A stretch of DNA of 64,000 nucleotides from JAUNSR01 sp036655355 (GTDB taxonomy: Bacteria > Bacteroidota > Bacteroidia > Bacteroidales > JAUNSR01), in contig JAVVQG010000014.1 in assembly GCA_036655355.1 (NCBI GenBank), forward strand, positions 50,763-114,762, written 5' to 3'. A program made the position numbers and the translations under genes. Positions 26,236 to 34,335 of the stretch are shown piece after piece. The number at the start of each line of letters is the position of its first letter. The stretch's first letter is position 1. The notes beneath the pieces are model-generated. The model searched no databases. It was not told the DNA's origin and saw nothing but the letters and a program-made list of their open reading frames with translations.

Positions 26236-26352
26236 GCGGTCTCGACACCTTTTTCTAGGCATCCCGTTAACTTTTCCTCCTATTCCGTTCAGATTTCTTA
26301 GTAATCACGGTTTCTTTAAGTTAAACCTACCTCCTTTTATCACATGCGGGTC

Positions 26353-26382
26353 GTTGCGACTTCGAAATACTTTTTATCTTTG
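26353..26382 (+). promoter_or_regulatory. promoter for the cobalamin riboswitch-nrdAB transcript
   Basis: GTTG (26353-26356) and TATCTTTG (26375-26382) with an 18-base spacer match the Bacteroidota -33/-7 pattern TTTG...TAnnTTTG closely. Predicted transcription starts just ahead of the riboswitch aptamer. Confidence 0.6.
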
Positions 26383-26391
26383 TGTAGAATC

Positions 26392-26612
26392 GGTTCTGTT
26401 TCTGTGATTCCACAGGAACAGATTAAAAGGGAATCGGGTGAAAATCCCGAACAGTCCCGCTGCTGTGAATCTCTATCTAACTTTTGTGCAAATTCTTAAA
26501 TACCACTGGATAATGATCCGGGAAGGTGCTCAAAAGGGAGTAAGTCAGAAGACCTGCCGTTCCTTAAATGCTGTTTTCATTCGAGGGGTGATGAAACAGA
26601 CCGGAAAAATTT
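26392..26612 (+). ncRNA. cobalamin (B12) riboswitch
   Basis: The conserved core is clear: GGAATCGGGTG-aaaa-TCCCGAACAGTCCCGCTGCTGTGA at 26430-26468 and the B12 box AGTCAGAAGACCTGCC at 26543-26558. Downstream, CTGTTTTCAT (26571-26580) pairs with ATGAAACAG (26590-26598) across a loop that holds CGAGGGG, a likely expression-platform hairpin, followed by an A/T-rich tract. It precedes nrdA by about 115 bases. Binding of adenosylcobalamin is expected to repress the class I reductase genes. Confidence 0.93.
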
Positions 26613-26642
26613 TTCAATTCGTATTTAATTAATAGTTAACGC

Positions 26643-26662
26643 CAAGGTTAAATGAAACCTTG
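26643..26662 (+). promoter_or_regulatory. hairpin between riboswitch and nrdA
   Basis: CAAGGTT (26643-26649) pairs perfectly with AACCTTG (26656-26662) across AAATGA. It has no T tract. It may be part of the expression platform or a separate translation control element. Confidence 0.4.
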
Positions 26663-26728
26663 ATGTAGCACCGTTGTCGCCTATTGCGTACAATCGGAGC
26701 TTCCTGCTTTGCGCATTTAAACATTTGT

Positions 26729-28996
26729 ATGGAAATAATTAAAAAGGATATTTATCAACTCGCTGAAGAGGTGGAGGTCTTAGGCGATCCCTCTCTTTCG
26801 GCCCTACTGAAAGAGGTGGAACACGATTTTCCGCAAGAGGAGTATGCTCTGGCACGATTGTCAGAAAAATTCGTCAGTTTCTTCAAAAAAGGGATGACCC
26901 GCAAGGAGACGTTTTCGGCCTTGGTGAAAGCTGCCGTTGAACTGACTACGCAGGATGCACCCGATTGGGAGTTCATCGCTGCCCGTTTGTTGTCACATCA
27001 ATTGAACACCCAACTTCGCAAAGAGGAGGTGACTTTGGGTATCGGTTCGTTCTACGATAAGATATGCTATTTGGCGGATGAGGGTTTGTATGGTCGTTAT
27101 ATACCGGAACATTACACCCGCGAAGAGATTCTCGAAGCATCGGGCTTTCTGGATGAAGAGCGCAACAAACGTTTCAATTATTCCGGACTCGATCTGCTTG
27201 CCAAGCGTTACCTGATCCGCACCCATTCGCATAAGGTGATGGAATCCGCACAGGAGATGTTTCTGGGAATCGCACTGCACCTGGCGATGCATGAGAAGGA
27301 AAACCGATTGATGTGGGTTCGTAAATTCTACGACATGTTGAGTTGCCTCGAAGTGACCATGGCCACGCCAACCCTTTCCAATGCCCGTAAACCGCACCAT
27401 CAGTTATCAAGCTGTTTCATCGATTCGGTGCCCGACAGCCTTGAAGGGATCTACCGAAGCATCGATAATTTCGCGATGGTAAGCAAATTCGGTGGGGGAA
27501 TGGGCCTTTATTTCGGAAAGGTTCGTGCATCGGGCGGAGCAATCCGTGGTTTTAAAGGTGTTGCAGGGGGTATCATTCGTTGGATTAAACTGGTGAACGA
27601 TACCGCCGTAGCGGTAGATCAACTCGGGATGCGTCAAGGTGCCGTGGCCGTTTACCTGGATGCATGGCACAAGGATTTACCCGAATTCCTGCAGTTGCGT
27701 ACCAATAACGGCGACGATCGCATGAAGGCGCACGATGTTTTTCCGGCCTTATGCTATCCGGACCTGTTTTGGAAAATGGCGAAGGAGGACCTCGATCAGC
27801 AATGGCACCTGTTCTGTCCCAATGAGATTCTCACGGTAAAAGGATACTGTCTGGAAGATTTCTATGGCGAAGAGTGGGAGGAACGATATTGGGATTGTGT
27901 GCATGACGAGTGCCTGTCCAAGCGCAGCATGACGTTGAAAGAGATCGTTCGTCTGATCCTCAAATCGGCTGTGGAAACCGGTACGCCTTTCACATTCAAT
28001 CGCGATATTGTGAATCGCGCCAATCCGAACGGCCACAAGGGTATCATCTATTGTTCGAACCTGTGTACCGAGATTGCGCAGAATATGTCCGGCATCGAAA
28101 CCGTCTCGACCGAAGTGGTGACTGCCGAAGGGGATACGGTGGTGGTGAAGACCGTTCGTCCGGGGGATTTCGTGGTGTGTAATTTGGCCAGTCTTTCGCT
28201 GGGTCATCTGCCCCTAGAGGATAAAGCGATGATGAAAGAGAAGATCGCGACGGTGGTTCGCGCGCTGGATAATGTGATCGACCTGAATTTCTATGCCCTT
28301 CCTTTTGCTGAGATTACCAACCGCCGCTACCGCAGTGTGGGATTGGGCATGAGCGGCTATCACCATGCATTGGCACTTCGCGGAATCAAATGGGAGAGTG
28401 AGGCGCATCTCGAATTTATGGACGAAGCATTCGAATGGATCAACTATTGTGCCATAGAAGCAAGCTCCGAATTGGCCGCAGAGAAAGGACGATACACCTA
28501 TTTTGAGGGAAGCGATTGGCACAACGGCGCTTATTTCGCCAAACGCGGCTATGACAGCGTTATGTGGAAAGAGCTCGCCCGGAAAGTATCGGAAAACGGA
28601 ATGCGAAACGCTTACCTGTTGGCAATCGCCCCAACGAGCAGTACCGGAATCATTGCCGGAACTACTGCGGGTGTGGACCCCGTGATGAAGCGTTTCTTTT
28701 TGGAGGAGAAAAAAGGGGCCATGCTTCCCCGCGTGGCACCGTCATTGAATGACCGCACCTTTTGGTTGTATAAAGAGGCGTATCTGCTGGATCAAAAGTG
28801 GAGCGTGCGCGCGGCCGGTGTGCGTCAGAGACATATCGATCAGGCCCAGAGTATGAACCTCTATATCACGAACGATTTTACGATGCGCCAAGTGCTCAAC
28901 CTTTTCCTCCTGGCGTGGGAGAGCGGTGTGAAAACCATCTATTATGTGCGAGGCAAATCGCTCGAAGTGGAGGAGTGCCAAAGTTGTTCGTCATAG
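26729..28996 (+). CDS. nrdA: class I ribonucleoside-diphosphate reductase, alpha subunit
   Basis: Catalytic subunit of an aerobic-type ribonucleotide reductase (755 residues from ATG 26729; the frame is open upstream but MEIIKKDIYQ is the natural start). Active-site residues are all visible: Cys229 in SSCFIDS, the NLCTE set (N444, C446, E448), Cys484 in VVCNLAS, the tyrosine pair in KTIYYVR and the C-terminal redox pair CQSC. SSTGIIAGTTAG forms the phosphate site. I do not see a clear N-terminal ATP-cone, so dATP overall regulation may be absent or unusual. It is cotranscribed with nrdB 32 bases downstream and controlled by the cobalamin riboswitch, implying that a B12-dependent reductase exists elsewhere in the genome. 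Confidence 0.93.
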   Translation: MEIIKKDIYQLAEEVEVLGDPSLSALLKEVEHDFPQEEYALARLSEKFVSFFKKGMTRKETFSALVKAAVELTTQDAPDWEFIAARLLSHQLNTQLRKEEVTLGIGSFYDKICYLADEGLYGRYIPEHYTREEILEASGFLDEERNKRFNYSGLDLLAKRYLIRTHSHKVMESAQEMFLGIALHLAMHEKENRLMWVRKFYDMLSCLEVTMATPTLSNARKPHHQLSSCFIDSVPDSLEGIYRSIDNFAMVSKFGGGMGLYFGKVRASGGAIRGFKGVAGGIIRWIKLVNDTAVAVDQLGMRQGAVAVYLDAWHKDLPEFLQLRTNNGDDRMKAHDVFPALCYPDLFWKMAKEDLDQQWHLFCPNEILTVKGYCLEDFYGEEWEERYWDCVHDECLSKRSMTLKEIVRLILKSAVETGTPFTFNRDIVNRANPNGHKGIIYCSNLCTEIAQNMSGIETVSTEVVTAEGDTVVVKTVRPGDFVVCNLASLSLGHLPLEDKAMMKEKIATVVRALDNVIDLNFYALPFAEITNRRYRSVGLGMSGYHHALALRGIKWESEAHLEFMDEAFEWINYCAIEASSELAAEKGRYTYFEGSDWHNGAYFAKRGYDSVMWKELARKVSENGMRNAYLLAIAPTSSTGIIAGTTAGVDPVMKRFFLEEKKGAMLPRVAPSLNDRTFWLYKEAYLLDQKWSVRAAGVRQRHIDQAQSMNLYITNDFTMRQVLNLFLLAWESGVKTIYYVRGKSLEVEECQSCSS

Positions 28997-29028
28997 AAAA
29001 AGTGTGGTAAAAAATAGAAGATAAACAT

Positions 29029-30078
29029 ATGAAATCGAAGATATTAAAGAAAAATGCGCTTTTTAATCCCGAAGGAGATACCGGGGTTCATTTGCGACGG
29101 ATGATCGGGGGGAATTCTACCAACCTGAACGATTTTAACAACATGCGATACACTTGGGTGAGCGATTGGTATCGCCAGGCGATGAATAATTTCTGGGTGC
29201 CCGAGGAGATCAACCTTACACAGGATGCCAAAGATTATCAACAACTGGATAGAGCTGAACGTACGGCTTACGATAAGATTTTGAGCTTTCTGGTGTTTCT
29301 TGACTCGTTGCAAAGCAACAACCTACCCGCTATCGGAGAGTACATTACGGCCAATGAGATCAATATGTGTCTGCACATCCAATCTTTTCAGGAGTGTATC
29401 CACAGTCAGAGCTACAGCTACATGCTCGATTCGATCTGTAGCCCCGAAGAGCGAAACGAGATCCTTTATCAATGGAAGACGGACAACCACCTGCTGGAGC
29501 GCAATACGTTCATTGGAAATTGTTACAACGATTTCCAGGAGAACAAAGACGGCTTTTCGCTGATGAAAACGCTGATTGCGAATTATATCCTCGAGGGGAT
29601 TTATTTCTATAGCGGTTTTATGTTCTTCTATAACTTGAGCCGCAACGGAAAGATGGCCGGCTCGGCACAGGAAATCCGCTATATCAACCGCGACGAAAAT
29701 ACGCATCTGTGGTTATTTCATCACATCATCCTGGAACTCAAAAAAGAGGAGCCGGAACTGTTCACACCTGAAAAAGTGAAGGTGTATGAGGAGATGATGC
29801 GCGAGGGGGTACGTCAGGAGATTGTGTGGGGGAACTATGTGATCGGCGACCGGATACAGGGACTCACCGCTCGGATGATTTCCGATTACATCCGTTATCT
29901 GGGGAATCTGCGCTGGAGCAGTCTCGGTTTCGAACCGCTTTTCGAAGACAACAGACAAGAACCCGAAAGCATGGGTTGGGTAGCTCAATATTCAAACGCG
30001 AATATGGTGAAAACCGACTTCTTTGAGGCCAAAAGTACGGCATACGCGAAGAGTACGGCACTCATCGATGATTTGTAA
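29029..30078 (+). CDS. nrdB: class I ribonucleoside-diphosphate reductase, beta subunit
   Basis: Radical-generating subunit, 349 residues. The complete ferritin-like dimetal site can be read: D92, E122, H125, E189, E223 and H226. Tyr129 sits at the position of the radical tyrosine (E-x2-H-x3-Y spacing as in E. coli 115/118/122). It is therefore a tyrosyl-radical class I enzyme, with Fe/Fe or Mn/Fe cofactor undecided. No NrdI gene is adjacent, which argues against a strict Mn-type class Ib set. It forms an operon with nrdA under the B12 riboswitch. Confidence 0.95.
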   Translation: MKSKILKKNALFNPEGDTGVHLRRMIGGNSTNLNDFNNMRYTWVSDWYRQAMNNFWVPEEINLTQDAKDYQQLDRAERTAYDKILSFLVFLDSLQSNNLPAIGEYITANEINMCLHIQSFQECIHSQSYSYMLDSICSPEERNEILYQWKTDNHLLERNTFIGNCYNDFQENKDGFSLMKTLIANYILEGIYFYSGFMFFYNLSRNGKMAGSAQEIRYINRDENTHLWLFHHIILELKKEEPELFTPEKVKVYEEMMREGVRQEIVWGNYVIGDRIQGLTARMISDYIRYLGNLRWSSLGFEPLFEDNRQEPESMGWVAQYSNANMVKTDFFEAKSTAYAKSTALIDDL

Positions 30079-30158
30079 GAGAACCGAAACCGGGCGGGAA
30101 AAGGAAAAATAAAAAACAATTATATAATTAAAGCTTAGCATATTAATTGGAAGGGGGT

Positions 30159-30166
30159 TACATTTG
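30159..30166 (+). promoter_or_regulatory. -7 promoter box for the 30224 gene
   Basis: TACATTTG, an exact TAnnTTTG match 58 bases upstream of the start codon, after the nrdB gene. No good -33 TTTG was found at the ideal distance. Confidence 0.5.
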
Positions 30167-30223
30167 TGCTTTTTCCGATCGAAAGAATCGGCTTCGAAGA
30201 TTTAATCTAAACACACGAAAAGA

Positions 30224-30865
30224 ATGCGCTTGATTTTACCGGCAACCCTATTGTTAGCCAGCTTATTCATCACACCCGCCCGTGCCCGAAACTCAAAAGA
30301 GAAGATTCCGTTTAAACCGGAACATTACATCCGCGCGGGAGTAGGAATCCCGTTCCACACGTCGGGCTTGTTAAAAACCGATTGGAAGGTCTCCATCAAC
30401 GGATTTCCCATTTCTCCCGATAAAGGAGATGAGAACGCTGATAAAGGAAAGAGATCGGAGGTACATAAATCTCCTTCATTCACTCTGGGGTATTATTTCC
30501 GTCCCCGGCGCTGGGTGGAATTCGGAGCGAATCTCTACTATTATAAGGAAACGGGAACAAAGCGATATGCACTTTTACCCGGAATGAACCACGAATTTAA
30601 GAAGCAGATGTGGGGATTGGTGGCGGAGACGCGTTTCTTTTGGCTCAACAGCCGTTACGTGGACCTTTACTCTTCCCTCGCATTCGGAATGGGGATTCTG
30701 CCTGAGTCGCGGAAATACGATACCTATTCGTATCAATCGACGGATGTGACGTTGTTGCTCAAATATTCACTGTTTGGCATATCGGTGGGAAACAAGGTGT
30801 ATGGTTTTGCGGAACTGTCCGGCGTAAAGTCCGGCTGTCAGATGGGTATCGGTTACCGGTTCTGA
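30224..30865 (+). CDS. small outer membrane beta-barrel protein
   Basis: A 213-residue protein with a signal peptide (MRLILPATLLLASLFITPARA). The mature part alternates short beta strands (FTLGYYFRPRRWVEFGANLYYY, VDLYSSLAFGMGILPES, VYGFAELSGVKSGCQMGIGYRF) and ends in an aromatic residue, the usual BAM recognition end. It resembles OmpW/OmpA-barrel-like proteins but no specific family is recognised. It is a single-gene unit with its own promoter and a perfect bidirectional terminator at the stop codon. Confidence 0.7.
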   Translation: MRLILPATLLLASLFITPARARNSKEKIPFKPEHYIRAGVGIPFHTSGLLKTDWKVSINGFPISPDKGDENADKGKRSEVHKSPSFTLGYYFRPRRWVEFGANLYYYKETGTKRYALLPGMNHEFKKQMWGLVAETRFFWLNSRYVDLYSSLAFGMGILPESRKYDTYSYQSTDVTLLLKYSLFGISVGNKVYGFAELSGVKSGCQMGIGYRF

Positions 30866-30923
30866 TTCAATAAAACAAGAAGGGCGTCTCCATAATCTGA
30901 GACGCCCTTCTTGTTTTATTGAA
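30866..30923. terminator. perfect bidirectional terminator
   Basis: Two perfectly complementary 25-base arms (30866-30890 and 30899-30923) with an 8-base loop. Each strand ends in a T-rich segment (TTGTTTTATTG). It separates the convergent 30224 gene and the long minus-strand operon. Confidence 0.95.
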
Positions 30924-30927
30924 AGCA

Positions 30928-31998
30928 TTAGTTACCGAAACGAGGGAAGATGAATTTATCCAACGGGTCGGTGAAGCGAAGTCGCACGGCTGCCAGCGGC
31001 GCACCGATCTTTTCTGCCAACGAAACCTCCGGTTGAGGCTCTTCGTAACTTTTGATCAGTGTGTAGTCTGTGACGTCGATCGCATAATATTTTTGTTCCT
31101 CTTTCGAGGTGATTTTGATGGTCCAGTCAAACACGCTTCCGTAAACCATCATGGCGTTTTGCGTCGGATCGAACGGTGGAATCGCAATTTTGCGGAACTC
31201 GTAACCCGCTTTTTCTATCGCATAGAAATTGTTTTCGGTATCGGTTACGAATCCGATCGTGCGTTTGTTACGAAACTCAGTGATGAAAAGGTGCTTGATT
31301 GTAATTCCTTTCGGAACCTCGATCTGCTTCACATACGGTCTGCCCTTCATCTGTTTCATATGGAAAGGTTTTGAGTTCGCATCCAACAGCAGGTATCCCT
31401 CGTCATAATCTTTTTTTACGGAAGGGTTTCCGGAGAGGTATGTAGCCGGAAAAACAAAATCTTTCTTTTTCATCAGTTCGGTAAACAGCTCGCTTTTCTG
31501 ACGGTTTACGCTGTTGGTGGCGGCATCGATAAACTCGATTCCCCGGTCCGTAATGCGGAACACATCGTTCGGCGATTCCAATTTTACACGTCCCGAGAAG
31601 GATTCCAACAATTGGTAAATTCCCGTTTGCGGCGCATTGATGTCTTTGGGCGAGTGACGGAAGAAGAACGTTTCCTGTTGTGCCTCTTTATAGGTGACCG
31701 GTTTACCCTGCACCGTGTCCGGAAAGCGACCGTCCGTCATCAGCTGACGCGCATAGAAAAAAGGCAGGATGCTGTCTGTTTCAGCCTGCGAATAGCTGTT
31801 TCCGCGACTATCCGTATGCTTCATCCCTTTGCCGTCTGAAGCGGAGAAAACAAAGTCTCCGATCACCGGACTATAAAGAATGAAAGGCGATTTCGATGAA
31901 GCGGAGGTGAAAAACGCATAGCACCAAGGCAGTTGCCACAGGAGCAGAAGCAGGAGCGTGAACCCCAATATTATTTTGCTTAATTTTATCATGATCAA
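30928..31998 (-). CDS. DUF4857-like membrane-anchored protein
   Basis: A 356-residue protein with one N-terminal membrane anchor (KLSKIILGFTLLLLLLWQLPWCYAFF) and a large extracytoplasmic beta-rich part. It resembles the DUF4857 proteins that accompany ABC genes and PepSY-TM proteins in Bacteroidales; I recall the association, not a function. It is the last gene of the operon that starts with the TonB receptor at 40957, 30 bases after the ABC permease. The likely role is accessory to the ABC exporter, but that is inference. The operon ends in the perfect terminator at 30866-30923. Confidence 0.6.
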   Translation of the reverse strand: MIMIKLSKIILGFTLLLLLLWQLPWCYAFFTSASSKSPFILYSPVIGDFVFSASDGKGMKHTDSRGNSYSQAETDSILPFFYARQLMTDGRFPDTVQGKPVTYKEAQQETFFFRHSPKDINAPQTGIYQLLESFSGRVKLESPNDVFRITDRGIEFIDAATNSVNRQKSELFTELMKKKDFVFPATYLSGNPSVKKDYDEGYLLLDANSKPFHMKQMKGRPYVKQIEVPKGITIKHLFITEFRNKRTIGFVTDTENNFYAIEKAGYEFRKIAIPPFDPTQNAMMVYGSVFDWTIKITSKEEQKYYAIDVTDYTLIKSYEEPQPEVSLAEKIGAPLAAVRLRFTDPLDKFIFPRFGN

Positions 31999-32028
31999 TG
32001 AGTGTTAGTGTGACTGAACGTACGCTGT

Positions 32029-32709
32029 TTAATCCTGTTTACCCTCTTTAAAGCGAGAAACCGACAAGAATGTGAATGTGGTGAATAGCAACGTACCGAT
32101 GATAAGAATCGGCAGGAAGTCATTAAACGCTTCCCCTGCAGCTTCCGTGAAGAAGATTTTCAGCACCAGAATGCTGACGATACCGTTCAGGATGCGTCGT
32201 TTCCAAGTTGGCTCAAGCGTAATCCAGGCGGTAAAGAGATAACCTGCGATTCCGGCGATGTACCAGACCACGGCACTCAACAGGATGTGACGGGTCAATT
32301 CGATCGGTAAAGCGCCGTTCAGTCCCACGAACAGAATGCCCAGACTGATGGTGGAAAGTACCAGCAGCGAGAGAATGCCGAATCCGAGCATCGAGGCGAT
32401 CATGCGCGTCGAATCGTAGGGGAGGTGCAACGTGAGCTTGAGGCATTTCTGATGCATCTCGGGCACGTATTGGGTCACTCCCAGGATAATGCCGATCAAC
32501 AGAGGCAGGTATTTCAACAGCTCCACGAACAGTGCGTCGCGCTGTATCATCACCTCCCAGATGTGTACCGCCCCTTTCAGGTCAAGCACCCGGTAAAGGT
32601 TCAACAAAAGGTACGTCGAGAATCCCACCAACACAAGGAGGGAGAGTAGAAGCATCCAGCGGGTTTTGATCCACTCTTTATAAAATATCGCTTTATTCAT
32701 AATGTTCAT
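32029..32709 (-). CDS. ABC-2 type transporter permease
   Basis: A 226-residue inner-membrane protein with about six hydrophobic segments (LLLSLLVLVGFSTYLLLNLY, YLPLLIGIILGVTQYV, MLGFGILSLLVLSTISLGILFVG, LLSAVVWYIAGIAGYLFTAW, FLPILIIGTLLFTTFTFL). Together with the ATPase encoded directly upstream (13 bases) it should form an ABC-2-type exporter. A second ATG (MNKAIFYKEW) is three codons in. The substrate is unknown. It sits within the minus-strand operon of the TonB receptor, PepSY protein and DUF4857 protein. Confidence 0.75.
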   Translation of the reverse strand: MNIMNKAIFYKEWIKTRWMLLLSLLVLVGFSTYLLLNLYRVLDLKGAVHIWEVMIQRDALFVELLKYLPLLIGIILGVTQYVPEMHQKCLKLTLHLPYDSTRMIASMLGFGILSLLVLSTISLGILFVGLNGALPIELTRHILLSAVVWYIAGIAGYLFTAWITLEPTWKRRILNGIVSILVLKIFFTEAAGEAFNDFLPILIIGTLLFTTFTFLSVSRFKEGKQD

Positions 32710-32722
32710 TTATTCGCCGTTA

Positions 32723-33637
32723 TTAATATTTTCCGGTTAGTCCGATAAAGGCATCTTCCAGGTTCAGTTCTTTGCTTTGGAACTCGCTGTATGGAAACTG
32801 CATCGCATCGAAACAGGCACGAACCTCTTGCTCGGGCAGGAAGGAGAAAACCTCAAACTGATTGCGTAGCTGCGCCGGATTGTAAAAATGGGAACCGGTA
32901 AAGTGTGACGAAGAGAAGAGACCGGACTCATCGAAACGGAATCCCTCCGGAAGCGTACAGGTGATCTGGCGAAACGCTTTCAACAACCGGTCTACGGGTT
33001 GCTGCGTCAGGATTTTCCCGTAATCCATGATGATGCAATCGTCAATCAGACGTTCCATATCCTGGATGATGTGCGAGGTGAGGAAAACGGTTTTCTCTTC
33101 GCTCGAGGCGTAATCTTTCAAAAAGTCGACGAACAGACGGCGATAGCCCGGGTCGAGTCCCAACGAGAAGTCGTCCAAAATCAACAGGTCGGGGTTTTGT
33201 GCCAAAATCAGTCCCAGTGCCACCTGCGAGCGTTGTCCGCAAGACATTCGTGAGATTTTTTGACGGGGAGCCACTTTTAGGCGACTCATCAGATCGTAAT
33301 ACGCCTCTTTTTTCCATTTGGGATAGAAGGAGGAGTAAAAGCGTTCGATCTGTTCGATATTCATGAACTGATATTGCACATGCCCTTCGATCAACAGTCC
33401 GATGTTGCGACGCAATTCGGGTGCCATCGTCTGGATGTTCTCTCCGAAAATGAGACATTCTCCCGCTTTCGGTTTCAAGTATCCGCTTAATATGTTGATG
33501 GATGTTGTTTTACCCGTACCGTTTTTTCCGAGCAATCCGAGGATGCGACCCTTCGGAACCGAAAAGCTGAGGTCCTCATAAATTTTCCGGCTTCCATAAT
33601 AATGGGTCAGGTTTCTACATTCTATAATATTTTCCAT
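32723..33637 (-). CDS. ABC transporter ATP-binding protein with degenerate motifs
   Basis: A 304-residue nucleotide-binding subunit. Walker A is intact (GKNGTGKTT, residues 37-45). The signature is altered to SCGQR (132-136) instead of SGGQ, and Walker B reads LLILDDFSLGLDPG, so the catalytic Glu is replaced by Asp156. It may hydrolyse ATP slowly or act in a regulated way. The C-terminal 90 residues after the ATPase core form an extra domain seen in NatA/DrrA-like exporters. It pairs with the permease at 32029. Confidence 0.85.
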   Translation of the reverse strand: MENIIECRNLTHYYGSRKIYEDLSFSVPKGRILGLLGKNGTGKTTSINILSGYLKPKAGECLIFGENIQTMAPELRRNIGLLIEGHVQYQFMNIEQIERFYSSFYPKWKKEAYYDLMSRLKVAPRQKISRMSCGQRSQVALGLILAQNPDLLILDDFSLGLDPGYRRLFVDFLKDYASSEEKTVFLTSHIIQDMERLIDDCIIMDYGKILTQQPVDRLLKAFRQITCTLPEGFRFDESGLFSSSHFTGSHFYNPAQLRNQFEVFSFLPEQEVRACFDAMQFPYSEFQSKELNLEDAFIGLTGKY

Positions 33638-33714
33638 AAAGACAAACTTGTAATTTTTTCATTAATCGTACCGGAAAGCTTCCTCCGAGTACGCTCCACG
33701 CAGACGCTTCCGTT

Positions 33715-34329
33715 TTATTGATTCGTAAGTACGATAAACAGGATCGGAATGAGAATTCCCAGTAACAGCTCAATACCGCCCCGGCCGAGTAATCCTTTCG
33801 ATCCCTTCATCATGGTGAATCCGGTTACGACGATTACGATCAGCGAGAAGCAGAAGATATCGGAGAACCACGTCCACCAGCTTCCCGGGTTGTAGTGCAG
33901 CTTGGTCATCTCGCTCAACAGGTGACGCTTGCTCAGCAGTTCGAGCGTGCCGGTACCGGACGTCTGATCCAACACCAGCGAAGAACCTCCTTTAAGAAAT
34001 ACTTTCAGTTGTTCCGGTTTGGGGTAATAATGTTTGGTATACTGTTTTTCCAGTTTCAACGGAGTCAGCAGTTTCAATACATCCTCTTTGGTGAGCTTTC
34101 CTTGCAGCGAAGCGCGATCGGCTTGCACCTCTTTCACTTCCACCGAATAGTGGGGGTTGATCGCATCGCGGTGATTCATTACGAATCCCGAAATCGCGTA
34201 AATCAACAGAATTCCCGAAAAGAAAAACGAGAGGTCGCGGTGAATCAGACGACTCCAGCGACGGAACTTCGCCCCGGAAGCGTTGTGCTTTCCGGGGCGA
34301 AGTTCTTGGGTTGACTGTTTCATGTTCAT
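33715..34329 (-). CDS. PepSY-associated transmembrane protein
   Basis: A 204-residue inner-membrane protein: a basic N-terminal extension, a helix with RRWSRLIHRDLSFFFSGILLIYAISGFVMNHR (the HRDxxFFxxxxxxxxxxSG pattern of PepSY-TM proteins, with His residues that could bind haem or metal), a periplasmic PepSY-like part (about 65-140) and two C-terminal helices. Related proteins act with TonB receptors in iron or siderophore uptake, often as ferric reductases. The first 16 codons carry a perfect 16-bp inverted repeat (34264-34305). It starts 6 bases after the small lipoprotein gene. Confidence 0.75.
   Translation of the reverse strand: MNMKQSTQELRPGKHNASGAKFRRWSRLIHRDLSFFFSGILLIYAISGFVMNHRDAINPHYSVEVKEVQADRASLQGKLTKEDVLKLLTPLKLEKQYTKHYYPKPEQLKVFLKGGSSLVLDQTSGTGTLELLSKRHLLSEMTKLHYNPGSWWTWFSDIFCFSLIVIVVTGFTMMKGSKGLLGRGGIELLLGILIPILFIVLTNQ
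34264..34305 (-). repeat. perfect 16-bp inverted repeat inside the 5' coding region of the PepSY-TM gene
   Basis: GAACTTCGCCCCGGAA (34264-34279) and TTCCGGGGCGAAGTTC (34290-34305), loop of 10. It falls in codons 9-22 (RPGKHNASGAKF), a non-conserved extension ahead of the first membrane helix. No T tract follows, so it is not a plain terminator. Confidence 0.9.
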
Positions 34330-34335
34330 TGGCGA

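Noticed and set aside
26160..26240. CRISPR-like repeat array
   Set aside because: The repeats are direct and contiguous with no spacers, only three units, and no cas gene is near.
26438..26632. Open reading frame of 64 codons upstream of nrdA
   Set aside because: It lies entirely within the cobalamin riboswitch; the sequence is explained by the conserved RNA core and B12 box.
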